Shown here: piece by piece, positions 8,380 through 20,522 of the stretch
Layout of the letters: each line of letters starts with the position of its first letter
How positions within the stretch are numbered: position 1 is the stretch's first letter
Program-made: the position numbers and the translations under genes
NCBI GenBank assembly: GCA_029204225.1
Contig: CM055110.1
Span: 1,501,672 to 1,565,671 of the forward strand
Direction: 5' to 3'
Origin: Diphasiastrum complanatum
Lineage: Eukaryota; Streptophyta; Lycopodiopsida; Lycopodiales; Lycopodiaceae
DNA length: 64,000 bases
Notes under the pieces: model-generated
Database searches by the model: none
What the model saw: the letters and a program-made list of their open reading frames with translations, nothing else
Told to the model about the DNA's origin: nothing

Positions 8380-11300
8380 TTAAGGCTCTTTAAACTCGTA
8401 TACGCAGCTTCCATTGTCACTGCGAGCCGTTGGATCAAAGTTAAATGCAACAGGATCTGTGCACCCTTCGGGTACTGGGATGCTAATTTGTTGGGCTGAT
8501 TTTCCTGCACAAAAACACAGATATTGCAGCAATATTGCTGGTAAGATCCTTACTGAAGTTCCTTTGCTGCCCATCACTCTGCAAAATATAACAATCCAGC
8601 TATATGGCAGTAAGGAAATTGTAGGAGCATCTAAAGAAATGGCATTAAATTTGTCAAAGGTATGATCAGGCAGAGTACTACTTTACCATAGAACATTCCT
8701 TCCTTTATAGCATCCTCGTTTGCCTCTCCCAAAGCTGCCTCTTTCAGATACTTATCGGATAGCTGCACACGTTTCACATTCTCTTGTTCCTTCACAAGCA
8801 TGTAGCCATATTCAAGAAGCTTCTCAATTGCCATTGCAGGCTTCTGAAATTGAGGCGGTCCCTCCTTGGAGTTCACCAGCTTTGATCCGATCTGCTCAAC
8901 TCCCACGCTGGCTATCCACTTCCTGACTTCATCATCATACACCCGTGCTCGCAGAGCTCCAAAAAAATCTACAACAGATTGAACAAAACCAAAGCAATGA
9001 GAGTATTTTCATACCTGAAAATGGATACCACACTCAACTATTGAAGAAACTAAGATATTGGCAGGCACATCTATGTCGATAGCAGTCTCTTTTCACTTAA
9101 TTGATTCTATTGTTCTCATTAAAGTGGAACCTTTGACCTTTAGGAATGTGAACTCCAAATTGATTGATTCTAGCTTTCAGCTTCTTTCCTGAATCGATTT
9201 GAAACTGTTTTGAATCAATTGGCAGCTATGCTTTGAGGCCATCAGTTTGAGTCAGGAACATAAGCGAGAAAAAAAAGGAAGACATGGCTCAATAAGTGAC
9301 ATGACGCTGGTGAAGACCTCCTTTCCTTGAGGCACATCCAGGGGAAGACACTATATCCAATAATGGAAGAAAAATTTCTAAAAAGAATAGAAGAAACGAC
9401 CAGAGAACAAAACTGAGAGAAGATTCTGAGAAGTCTGAAAAGGGAAGGTGATTACCGATAGATTGCCCTGGGAAAGTGTCCACCAATTTAACAACATCAG
9501 TAGGATGAACATTGTCAGCTTTAAAGATTCCCGTGCAAACACCGATCCGGTCCTCCCTTGTGGGGGCCCAGTAAAATTTTTCCATTCTTCCATCACGGAT
9601 CAAGGGAGCATAGAGCGTGGAGAAATCATTCCCAGTCACAACTATCGGTACTCGGGGAATCGTGTCTTTGTTATATTGTCCAGGGAGCTGCACATTGGTC
9701 GGATTATCAGCGATATTCATGAGAGTGGCGTTAACCATTTGGTTGTTCACAGTGTACTGTGTGGTGCCTCCCATTCTACCTGCGCCAGCGTCTAGATCGT
9801 TGATGAAGAGGGCACACATGTTTCCTTTTTTGATAATATCAGCAGCTTCACGGTACCTCTGCCTAATGAGCTTGGCAGGTTCTCCAGCGTTGCCACTTTC
9901 AAGCTCACCAGCACTCATCATGATTGGACTGTAAGATATTACAAATCACGCATCCATTCCACATGAAAGCCGTGTTGCAATCAACACATCTGAGTGTAAA
10001 ATAATAAACGAGACAACAAACAATTCAACTTGACTCATTGGCACTTCATTGATCTGATGTACTTTGCTCTAACAGAATGTAAACAGCAAAATAGATCAAC
10101 CACAGTAATGACATTCATAACTAGTCATCCTTGACTAGAAAGCACCATATTGCGTAAGATCATCAATACACATGATCAAGAATAAATGACAGCAAAGAGT
10201 CACAGACACTATAATGTGTATCTATATTCTAAGCTCTGAATTGACCTGAGTAATAAGAGATATACAGGACAAAACAAAAGAAACTCAACACTGATCTAGC
10301 AACCTACATTCTCTAGTGTGCTTACTGTTACTCCTTATTATCGCTATTCCACCGACTATCTTTTTTAGCTCTATTATGACTGGCTAATGGAGTGAGTCCA
10401 CTTTATTATGGTTGATCATTTCTTGTGATTGTCTGTAACTATTCCTGATTTTGATGCCTATTGACTTTACTTATGTTGTCTGGATAGCACTAATCCACAC
10501 CATTGAACAATTCAAGATTATATATAGGTTCCAACTTCCATGATTGGCGTGGCTTACTTGATTCCAAGCTTCGAAAAGACAAGCTCACACTGGAAGGACT
10601 TTCCCTGACCTTTTCCTCCCCATATACCAAGGATTAGAGGCACCTGTTAAAGATGGCGACCAAAATTAAGCTCAGCATCTGCCACTAAATGTTGCTAACT
10701 ATGATCATGGAATCTAGCTTGTAATTAGCTTCTTAAAAATAAAAAAATTTATATTAACAAACAAAATACATAAGATTGTAGTCGGAGCGGAAATTGCCTG
10801 TCCAAATAAAACAAACATTGAACAGACAAAATTAAACTAGACGGCTCCAACTGAGCATATCCTGAGATTAGCAAATCTTCAGACTGGAAATCACATTCTC
10901 GCAAACAGACAATAGATGTAATAGAAAAAGCAACATTGGAGTAGTTGGAGAATGAATATGTCCATAAAAATCTTCAATTGAGTAAGTCATTCGACTCATT
11001 TAAGACTGTAACAAAATTACCTTGATGCTAGGCAAGCTAAGGAAGTTCTTGACGATGTGGACGACTAACTTGTCCATAAAAGCAGGAGCAATGTAATAAC
11101 CATCTTTCATGTTGTCAAGTGAGTAGCTGCAGAATAGTATACAGCGTCATGTGAGCCTAGCTCTCAAAACAGCTAAAGTTGAAGATATAATACTAGATAA
11201 TCCGATCCCAAAGTACTAGTTGATGATTAGATCCTAAAGTGCTACTGGCCGATAATCAGATCCTATAATACTATCACATAATCAGATCCAAAAAGCTGAT

Positions 11301-12722
11301 TAAAAGCAGATAAATGAATCGATTGTGCAGGCTTATATTATCACGAAACCTGGATGCATAGCCATGGTTTAAGCAACAAGCAGCAAGCAGCTGTTTCTAA
11401 CAAGAGCTAGAATCAATACGCCATAATGCACAAACCATTCCTAACAAGAGCCACAATCAATAAGCCATAATAAACAATCAGTTCCTATCAGCAGCTCGCA
11501 TTATAATATTAAACGAACAGCTTTTAAAAACATCTAGAATAATTAAGCCATGAGAAACATACAGTTTCCAACAAGAGCTGGACATTGATATACAAACAGT
11601 TTGTAGCAAGAGCTAAGATCGGCAAGTCATAAAGGACTTACGTGCGTTGAGCCGTGCTAATGTAGTCGTAAGTGCTCATGACTGCGTGTTGAGTGCCGGC
11701 GCCTTGTGGTCCCTGGAAAAGAGAGTCTACCATTCCCTTGCCACGAGTAATATCTTGCTGATCGTCCGATTCGTCATATGCAAGTCCTCGCCATTTGTCA
11801 GTTTGAGTTTGCTTGCTTTCGTCTATTGCTCCACAAACCACACGGCTTTTGCCATTTACTAGTTTAAACGTCGAGCTTAAGAATTTCTTCTTCACGCTGC
11901 CTCCCAGAAACGCAGTGCTCGGGATGTTTTTAGAAGTACCAGTTGCTCCTCCAATAGGTAAGGATCCAGTCTAAAGCAGGCATTGAGGAAGGATAGAAAT
12001 TAGACTTCTTACATCAAAAACTACTATTGCATTCATATAAAGCAGGAGTTGCTTTTTACACAAGAATTCAGCATAGATTCACTGAAGTATGTCGACGTAT
12101 TAAGTGCTATTCATATGCTTCATACATACTAGTACAATCAAAACCACTATTAATGTAAAAAATGCAAGAAATTTGCAGAAGATGTAAGCATTTGCTGACA
12201 GAATTCTGCTACAGTTTCAACTATCTTCAGATTAGAAAAGCAAACAGAGCAGAAGAAGAACAGTGAAGAGCAACCACATAACAGTTCAATAATCCGCAAG
12301 AAGCTCACATCTTACTTCTGAAATTACAAGAATAAAAATATTCATCCCCACGAGTTCAAGGATACAAAGCCCATTAAATTCAAGGGAGCTAAATTTCGGG
12401 TCATACATATTATCAGAACCGCAACAAACAGTTTTCCAAGAATGCAACCAATTTGCCAGCATGTGCATTTGCTGACTGAATTCTAGTACTAAAGATTAAA
12501 TTATCTCCAGATTATGAAAACAACCGCAGTGAAAGACGAAAACTGAAGAACAGATGTATACAACACTTCAATAATCTGCAAGAAACACCGATCTTAGATC
12601 TAAATTTCACGATCAAATTAACAGCAAAGCAAACTTTACAATTTGGACTGTAAGACATGAATTTAGAAGAAATTTACTTGAGCAGCAGGCAGAGCCTGCA
12701 CGGCTGCAACACCGGACGCCAT
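8380..12722 (-). CDS. RCA: Rubisco activase, alpha (redox-tail) form, seven exons
   Basis: Stromal AAA+ ATPase that remodels Rubisco and releases inhibitory sugar phosphates. Exons: 12722-12678, 11970-11642, 11126-11021, 10643-10558, 9928-9456, 8968-8687, 8504-8380. All introns are GT-AG and the frame is kept throughout, giving 1446 nt and 481 residues. Residues 1 to about 60 are a Ser/Thr/Lys-rich chloroplast transit peptide ending near RVVCG. Then come the conserved [18 protein letters not shown] block, Walker A GGKGQGKS (169-176), Walker [10 protein letters not shown] (229-237), the sensor region [16 protein letters not shown], the arginine-containing [15 protein letters not shown], and the Rubisco-contact helical domain. 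The C-terminal extension carries Cys455 and Cys474, 19 residues apart as in the thioredoxin-regulated alpha isoform. The final KEP after VYEF is a small addition. The ATG at 12722 starts a typical short first exon, MASGVAAVQ. Reading through the last intron would stop at 8631 and give a form without the redox tail. No retroelement lies inside the gene. Confidence 0.97.
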
Positions 12723-12823
12723 CTCTATACCAAAACGGCCGATCTCGATCTCGATCTCGAGCTTCCCTTTCTATCCTTATAATCTCCCTTCTCCAGCGAT
12801 CAGCTGTGCAGCTGCTTCTCTCT

Positions 12824-12832
12824 TTTTTATAG
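12824..12832 (-). promoter_or_regulatory. TATA box of Rubisco activase
   Basis: The minus strand reads CTATAAAAAA about 100 bp upstream of the ATG at 12722. This is a sensible distance for a TATA box with a short 5' leader, which here is CT-rich. Confidence 0.6.
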
Positions 12833-13014
12833 ACCAGCCGATCTATATCTTCTTCAATGAAAACTCATGGACCATAGGAATATTGGGAAGGTATAAGGTG
12901 GGTGCAGGGAGAGCGTCTTGGTGTATGGTCTATCCAGGAGGAGCGAGCGAGAGGCTGTCCGTCCGCCATGTCAGCGAGGGCTATTTTTCACATCTGGCTG
13001 CTTGGGATTTTTGC

Positions 13015-13171
13015 CACGTGGAAGTCATGCCACTTGGACGGTTATCGTCAGCAGATTGCTTAAGACGTGGCAAAATCTGAACGTTCATGCCAAAATCTGA
13101 CGGTGGAGTGCTTCAAATGACTGAGTGCAATAAAGATAGAAGAGTGAGTGGATAAGAGGCCTCACCTTATC
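13015..13171 (-). promoter_or_regulatory. Light-type elements: G-box and two I-box cores
   Basis: CACGTG lies at 13015-13020, GATAAG at 13151-13156 on the plus strand, and its reverse complement CTTATC at 13166-13171, about 290-450 bp upstream of the start codon. G-box plus I-box pairs are typical of photosynthetic genes such as RbcS and activase. Single copies of short motifs also occur by chance, so function is inferred from position. Confidence 0.45.
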
Positions 13172-13740
13172 CCAACAAACATAACTAAAAACATTTGTGT
13201 GGTTTTGAATTTATATGTCCTTTTATCTTTTCTTTTTCTTTTTTTTTTTTTTTGGGGGGGGGGGGCCCTTCGGGATAGCGAGGATGTTGTTCTGGAACTT
13301 TCTTTTGTGGAAGGTGGCTCCAAAACAAAAGGAGTAACCATCACTCACCTCACATTATATCACAATCATGTGTCTTACCTATACCATCTTATTTTCTCTC
13401 AGCAAAAAATAACCACTTCAAGGATTTACCCAAATAATTATGAATCTCATTGCTACCAAACTAATCTCATACTTGGAACATTACGCCACCTCTTATGGAA
13501 CATATATCTCACTCATAAAACATGTTATACTTGGCACTCATCCAACAAACAAACTCAAGGTTTTGTATTTAGATTGTTATGAGTCTCTTTCTTTCAAGCA
13601 TTAGTAGTCACTTGCACTAGCATCTTTATGCACATCCCAAGTAGATGTCAAGCAAGAGCAAAAGGGCTCCAAAGGTTAAGGCCACAACATAACCTAGAGC
13701 TGAGACTACTGCACCTGAGACGCTCATGCTACTTGGCTCC
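13172..13740. other. Spacer with T and G homopolymers
   Basis: A T-run followed directly by a G-run (about 13237-13265) sits in otherwise featureless sequence; a long frame crosses it but is not credible as a gene. No RNA gene or LTR border seen. Confidence 0.5.
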
Positions 13741-13779
13741 TTGAGCCACTACTTCTTACACATATGAGCAATTCTCACA

Positions 13780-14045
13780 CAACTGATCTAAGAATACTAA
13801 TATTCTATGGCATCACAGATTAGGACATCTCAATATGAGAAGCCTAACATACATGTATAAAAACCAATTGGTGAATGATCTTAATATATGTAGATCATCT
13901 TCCACTTACAAGTGTGAATCTTGTATTCTAGGCAATCATGCAAGAAGTAGATTCTCTTTTAATCAACCTCATAGAGGTTAAAACCTTCTTGACTTAATCC
14001 ATTCAGATATTTGTGGGCCAATGCATTACAAAAAGAGTGTGGGGA
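13780..14045 (+). pseudogene. Copia integrase N-terminal fragment
   Basis: Translation gives a GAG-pre-integrase signature: LWHHRLGHLNMRSL, then KCESCILGNHARSRF and, after a stop, LLDLIHSDICGPM, the HHCC zinc region and first catalytic Asp block of Copia integrase. It is only about 90 codons long, flanked by unrelated sequence, and contains at least one stop. Confidence 0.8.
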
Positions 14046-14094
14046 AGCTTTTGGACACTGGCTTCGTTGTTGAATTTGATAAAACTCTTGCTCG

Positions 14095-14346
14095 ATGAAA
14101 AAAAATGGCAATAGCATTGCTAATGGGACAAGATATGAGAGGCTTTTCAAGCTTGATGCATGTGTGAAAGCTAATCAATGTATGATGACAATCGAGGAAG
14201 ATATATCACAAATGGGGCTATGGCACAAGAGATTGGGTCACCCCAAGTTGAAATCCATAGAGGACGAGCTTGCCCTCGGGCTACTTAGATATTTGGTAAG
14301 GTTTTATAACGCTTGTGAGACATGTGCATTAGCTAAAGTTTTATAG
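14095..14346 (+). pseudogene. Second Copia GAG-pre-integrase fragment
   Basis: An 83-codon frame contains RYERLFKLD, then LWHKRLGHPKLKSIED and YNACETCALAKV, again the HHCC region that precedes integrase. It differs in sequence from the neighbouring fragment at 13780-14045, so two different Copia elements left pieces side by side. The frame ends at a stop before the catalytic core. Confidence 0.75.
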
Positions 14347-15159
14347 TCTATCTTACTAGGCACTCATCAACCAACAATTCTCTTAGTCTAGTTTTGTTGT
14401 GTGCAATGGAAGTTACTTGCACTAGCATCATAATGCACTATATTTACATTATGTTTTCCAAGTAGGCCATGCCAAGAAGAAGCACAAGGGCATCAACCGT
14501 TGACTACACAAAATATCCTATTGCTATCCTAGTTACTACCCACAATCATTTGTCCTTGTTGAAATTTTGCCCCCTTCAAGTGGTTTTTCCATCATACATG
14601 TGACTCGACTTATCTCTCTACTACAATCTCTTATCTTTTCACACTCACTCAAAAGTGAAAGGTACCTTTAACTAAATTTCCCATCTCAACCATATGCTTG
14701 CTATGATAATTCAAAAAGGCTTTTGGCCAAGGGCTTGATTAGAAATGAATTGGTCAAAAAAAAAATTGGTCGAGGGACTAATCATAAGTGAATTCGTAAA
14801 TTTTCACATATGAGATTTTGATATACCACATTCTCACACTGAGGAGACTGCACGACCTCGACCAAAATTGGCGCCTAAATTCAAAGTATACCCTCAGCAT
14901 AATTTTTTTTTTGCAAGTCCACACACAATCTTTAAGTTTTATTGAGTCTTAAGGCAATTTTTTAAGAGGTTTTTTTGTGTGTGTATCATAGGCAATTTAC
15001 GTTGTACATTAATATTTTAGGGTTAGTTACTCAAGGTGTTGGGTTTATGATTATGACTTTCTATATATAGTAGAGAAACATATAGAGGAATTTGAGATGG
15101 AGTATAATAAGTCATTGGTCAAGAAAAAGAGAGATTACCAACATGTAGGGGCCTTGGCA
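14347..15159. other. Spacer, no gene recognised
   Basis: AT-rich, stop-dense sequence between Copia fragments. A few phrases resemble LTR/U5 sequence, but I could not find borders. Confidence 0.4.
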
Positions 15160-15565
15160 TTTTGCAAGAAAGGTTTGTGAGTTTCTCCATGTCGATGATT
15201 ATGAAAAGCGACGTCGGCCTTCACTAAAATTAACGTTGATGAAAATGCGAAAAATGCGACGCTGACAAATGCCTTAAAAATTGATTTATGGGGTATCTTC
15301 GCTTTTCTATAGGGGCACCTTTGGCATTTGTAGGCAATGTCGCATTTTTCGCCTATCATAAAACGCGTGTAAAAATACAGTGTCGAGTTTTCTGCCTTTT
15401 TTGCATGTGGAAATCCCCGAGTAAAAATGCAGACAGTCGCATTTTTCGCCTGTCTTATTCTACATGTAAATATGCAAATTGTGCGACAACACAAGTAAAA
15501 TACAATAGCATGAATGGAGGCAGATTAACATAGGTTTTAGGAAAGTAAAGGAGATAAATCGAACA
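15160..15565 (-). mobile_element. Partial 3' LTR of a Copia element
   Basis: On the minus strand the LTR begins TGTTCGATTTATCTCC at 15565, directly after a purine tract. Its sequence matches the outer part of the 1824-2916 LTR, including the shared block around tgaatggaggcagattaa. It contains the inverted pair gcgaaaaatgcgac (15247-15260) and gtcgcatttttcgc (15339-15352, again at 15436-15449). The far end is not recognisable, so the LTR is truncated or diverged. Confidence 0.7.
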
Positions 15566-15576
15566 CCCCCCCTTAA
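15566..15576 (-). promoter_or_regulatory. Polypurine tract of the Copia element
   Basis: Minus strand TTAAGGGGGGG sits immediately before the LTR start TGTTCG. This is the expected plus-strand primer site and fixes the LTR border. Confidence 0.75.
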
Positions 15577-17400
15577 TCTGGATCCGTGAATGCCTTGATC
15601 TTCAGACTAAGCAATGCACAAAACTTGTTGTGTGCATTAACACGTAATGCCTTTGTAAATATATCTACAACCATGTCCTGCGTTCTACAGTACGTTAAGC
15701 TTACCTCCTTGTTGAGAACCTTGCCCCTAATGTAGTGATATCGAATTTCAATGTGCTTACTCCTAGAATAAAATCTAGGGTTGGCCGATAAGGCAATAGC
15801 ACTCTGATTATCACATAATATAATTGTTGGGCTGTACTGACCTAATGTCTGACAGTAAATTTCTCAACCAAAATGCTTCTTTGATAGATTGAGATGCAAC
15901 AATGCATTCTGCTTCTGTAGAAGAAGAGCGATAGAGGTTTGCTTATGACTATTTCATGAGATAGGACCGTCGTTGAAGAAGAATGTAAATCCAGATGTGG
16001 ACTTACAATTGTCTACATCTCCTCCCCAACTTGCATCAGTATATCCCCTGAGCTGATGAAGATTGTCGTTGCTGACTTCTCCATAGCAGATGTACTGGTC
16101 CATTGTAGCTCGAACATACCTCATGACTCTTATGAGAGCCTTCCAATGGGTAATGCTAGGATTAGCCATATATTGGTTGAGTGAGCTTACTGCAAAAGAG
16201 ATGTCAGGTCTTGTACAGACCATTGCGTACTTGAGAGATCCAAGTATCGATCGATAAGGATACTCTCTCATCTGCTCCTCTTCCTGCTTGGTTTGGGGAC
16301 ATTGGTCCTTTGACAAACGCAGGCCTGGATCCATCGATGAGTGAGCTAACTTGCAGTTCATTAAATTATATCTGTCAAGGACATTGTGAAGATACCTTTG
16401 TTGAGTGATATAGATCAGTCGTCTCGCTCTGTCTCTGTGGATCTGAATGCCCAGACATAAGTGAGCTTCGCCCATATCAGTCATGTCGAACTCAGAAAAC
16501 AGTATTTGTTCAGAATCCTTAACCAAATTGGTATTGTTGCCAAAAAGCAACGTGTCATCCACGTATAAGGTGATGATAATGAAGGATTGTTGCACCGACT
16601 TGGAATAGACGTTGCAATCAACAGTGCTTGGTTGGAAACCTTGTTGGATAAGGAATGTGTTGATCCTCTGAAACCAAGCTCTGGCAGACTGTTTCAAGTC
16701 GTAAAGTGCCTTATGGAATTTACAAACATGATTCTTCATACCTTCCAGAACATATCCTTTGGGCTGGATCATGTAGATGTCTTCTTGTACAACTCCATTC
16801 AGATCAAATGTTTGCACATCAAGTTGATGCACTTTAAGGTCGGCAGCTGCAGCATATGATAGGAGGGCTCGGATCGTTAAATGCTTGACTACTGGATTGA
16901 AAGTCTCATTATAGTCAACATTGGAGATCTGAGTGAATCCTTGTGCTACCAGTCTTGCCTTCCTTTGATCAATCCCTCCATTGGCATTGTACTTGATCTT
17001 AAAGATCCATTTGCAATCAATGATATTACATCTGATAGGAGCTTCGACTAGTGACCACGTCTGGTTCTTGATCAGAGAGGAATACTCTTTGTCCATGGCT
17101 TCTCTCCAGAGATCAGAGTCTGGTTGGCTAAGTGCCTCTTCAATTGTTGTCGGTTCCTGTAGCAAGAGACATGCAGACTCAAGAGTATACCTTGTGGGCT
17201 GTGTGCGCACTCGGCTTGATCTTCTGGGAGGAATCGACTGATGAACCACTCCTGGGACTTGTTGTTGGGTAGCAGCAACTGTTCGTTTGATTCACTGTCG
17301 AATAGTGGATCGACAATGGACACGCTTGAGCCTAAAGCTTGGATAGTCATGTCAATGGCAGGTGATAAAGGTTCTCCTGGACCAATATCTTGAAGCAATC
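15575..17400 (-). pseudogene. Copia reverse transcriptase-RNase H remnant
   Basis: A 431-codon frame (17249-15954) contains the Copia RT with WREAMDKEYSSL, CKWIFKIKYNANGGID, LYVDDTLLFG (YVDD active site) and LGSLKYAMVCTRPDI, followed by the start of RNase H (GYTDASWGGD). The frame stops at 15954, but RNase H-like sequence continues in shifted frames toward the polypurine tract at 15566. Several conserved residues have changed, for example RTFDLNG where TAFLNG is usual. Upstream, at about 17395, it is joined directly to a gag fragment, so protease and integrase are missing. It belongs with the partial LTR at 15160-15565. Confidence 0.93.
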
Positions 17401-18150
17401 ACTTGCAAAATGCCCTTTGACTCCACAATAAAAGCATTTTAACTTGGATCTATCTTTCTTCTTGCCAACAAAAGTAGAAAGCTCACCTTGACCTTGACCC
17501 CAGTGATCACTTGCTTTGCCTTTGTCCCTTGAGAACATAGCCTCATCCTCTCCAACTTGATAAATGGAAGTAGATCCTCCTCTTGATAGAAGCCTAAACT
17601 CCCCGTTCACCAAGATCTTTTGAAAATCCACCATACTAAGCAAAGTCTTTTGAATAGCAAAACTTTGAACAGGATTAGCATGATCATCCAATAAGCCATT
17701 AAGAACAACTTGAATAAGTTCTATCTTCTTAATGCTTTCATCAATACATGCTAGCTCATCATTGAATGTCTTAACCCTCAAAACAAAAACATGGGCACTT
17801 TCATCCTTCTTTTGCATACATTGAAAGATTAAGGGTTAGTACCCTTGATGTGGACTTGGACTCATAAGCTTTTTCAAAGCTTTCCAAGCCTCACTTGATG
17901 AAGTACACTTACGAGAACTTCATTAGTCACATTCATCTTGATCACATGTAGAGCTTTATTTGCCCTCTAGTCATACCTCAATTCATCTTGTGGTGCCAAA
18001 GGTCTCTCCTCCACACCTACAACAATATCCATCAAATCATTCATCTCAAGCAAAGATTCCATCCTTTGCAAGCATTGCAAGATCGGAAAAGCAACATTAT
18101 TATGCCTCAAAATAGGAATAATGCGATGAAGACAAATTTTCAAATACAAG
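17347..18150 (-). pseudogene. Copia gag remnant with CCHC knuckle, joined to pol
   Basis: A 156-codon frame (17817-17347) encodes the C-terminal part of a Copia capsid and the zinc knuckle CFYCGVKGHFASDC. Further upstream, shifted frames continue the capsid (NDLMDIVVGVEERP, then ANKALHVIKMNVT) to about 18150. Just after the knuckle the sequence runs into the linker preceding RT in another frame, so a deletion with frameshift, or recombination between two elements, removed protease and integrase. Confidence 0.85.
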
Positions 18151-18209
18151 CGACTAGGCTAGTTGATCAACAAATAATGGTGGCAAGTTTGAAGACCGCT
18201 TTTAAATAA

Positions 18210-20522
18210 AATGATGAATCTAAAGATAAAAAGAAATGAAAATGCATCACAACCAAGGTTGAAACATAATTGATATAGTCGATTGGATCAAGGCTTTGGC
18301 GTATGTACTCAATGAAGGGCAACTAGAGTGATCATTCGGTGATCATGAACGATCTAAGCAAAAATTCTAGGATTATCATAGAGATGATGCCCTGTAATAA
18401 AAAACATGCTAAGATCATGAAGGACTCGAATATCCAATGCAAAGACATTGTATGAAGTGCCACACTACTATAATAACTATATAATGGATGAAATGGTCAT
18501 TATCATGTTCAATTTAGATTGTTGATAAATAATTATATAATAGTACAGATTGTATGATGTATGATATAATATGCATGCAAGTACATTGTTTATATGTACA
18601 TAATGTAATTATTTGCTACTATGTAGATATTAGACTTATGGAACCATTATTTTTATATCCAGCAAATAATAAAGGCCAATTATGTAGTCTAAGAAAGACA
18701 ATGATCTCATAATGGGTGGAGACTTACGAGCATAACAAGACATGGATAGATATATACCACAGAGTAGATGGATATCCCACAAATGATATAAAACAAACTA
18801 TTATATACTACAATTTAGCAAATAGACGTTAGTACTTCTCGTAGACATTATCACAAAGCAAATAGATATCCCAAAACATCATGAGGTCATAGAAATGAAC
18901 CTAACAGCACGAAAATTTGCTTCTAATTCTATCCAAAAAAAAAAAGTGATAGCATTATCTTGGAATGTCAAGAATGTATTAGCAAATGTATGTTACATGT
19001 TGAGTAGTTGGTGGGAAGTCTACAATATACATTGTGCAATCCTTTGAACCTTTCCATCATTGAAGCGCAATGTAAAAAGTCTAAGCCCTAAAGCATCATA
19101 CTAAGTGATCTACACTTCTAAGACCATGTGAACATAACACTCCCAATTTGTAAAACATCACACGCTACATGCTACTTGCAAATACAAAGGTAAATGGACT
19201 AACGACATTTTGAAAAATTTATATCATTTATTTTAATCCAAGAAGCTATATTTCAAGCCCCTCCATTAGGGACATGAAAGCAAAATTTACAAAAACTCTC
19301 CAAAAATTGGAACACTTATTTCACTTCGCAAAACTCTGCACTACCGGATACAATGCAACTCTATCCACAACTCTTCCTCACTATATGCAATGTATCTTCA
19401 TAATTAATTATAATTTCAAAATGTAAAGCCTAGTATGCCACTTCAAACTTTTGTCATCAATTAGTTACAAAAGTGTTTTTGGATTGCACAAGCTTACTTC
19501 AATTTTATGTAAGGAAATTGGCATATAATTTAAGGTGTCGGTATCTGCCTTGGCCAGACTACGTCAATACAATATGTAGCCAAGCATTTCTTGTTTGAGA
19601 AGATAAGGTTAACAATATTGGAAAATATAGTAGATGTGCTTGTATGCTAACTCCTCAATTGCGTGTTGGGAGTCTTTTTTTCTCGAAGATCATATGGCAA
19701 AAAGAACTTGTGAAACACATTTGCTCCTAGAGCATAATATTCCAAAGGCTTTTAGTTTCTCTCTCCAAGTGTGGATGCGACTATCCACCTCCGACCAAAA
19801 ATGCCAACCTAAGATAGTTCAAAAACTTCCAAGACTTATAAATTGATTTAGTATGTGAAAAAACTTGAGTTATAGTTAGAACCTAAAAATAATTTTAACT
19901 CTACATTCAAAGATTCTTTCACAGAAGGCTGCAATACAACATAGAATGGTATTCATAGATAATTCTGAAATCAAAGTTAACTGTTGTAAAGCTCAAAACC
20001 AAGGCATGAAATAACTGGCAAGCTTTTGGATTCTGAGTCAATAATTTTGCAAGTTGTACCACTCAAATCCGTGAGTAACTTGCAAATCTTTTGTGATTTT
20101 TCAAGTTATTGGCAAAACTCCCAATAAGTTTGCAAGCTACTCACAAAATGTAAAGGCAATGCACAGGCTAATAACTGGGTTTGGTGTAACTCTTGCGAGA
20201 GAAGTCATCAGCATACTGTTCAGAGACGACAGCATTGTCAGACAAGATAAAGGTCCCAATAGGCCTGGACTCAAACATATATACATCTTATTTTGGCTCT
20301 TGCAGCATCACATGCCATTTTGATAAAAAATCTCAGCCGCCTACAAGAAGTATCTTTCGGGACTTCAAGATAATTATACATGCCCAAATCATCTATGCCC
20401 TTATAATTATTTTGTCATCAAGTGCTAAGCTCGTATGACTAGAAAGTTACTCACATAGCCCCAGATTAGTAGTCTTTGCTTGCCAAGATGAATCTAGCAG
20501 ATTATGCAATCAAAAAACCGAA
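18210..20522. other. Spacer downstream of the MYB gene, no gene seen
   Basis: AT-rich and stop-dense in all frames. The part next to 20523 should hold the MYB 3' untranslated region. I see no coding remnant, tRNA or clear repeat border. Confidence 0.5.

Noticed and set aside
8631-8942. A separate 103-codon gene in the activase region
   Set aside because: It is activase exon 6 extended into its intron; kept only as a possible retained-intron isoform.
9448-9934. Plus-strand frames of 105-115 codons opposite activase exon 5
   Set aside because: They mirror a strongly conserved exon on the other strand and show no domain of their own.
12883-13100. Short frames in the activase promoter
   Set aside because: They overlap the promoter region and its G-box, are about 60 codons long and lack any signature.
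13148-13582. A 144-codon plus-strand frame
   Set aside because: It crosses T and G homopolymers (FLFFFFWGGGA) and has no conserved pattern.
16587-17241. Plus-strand frames opposite the Copia RT
   Set aside because: Antisense shadows of a recognised RT-RNase H frame.
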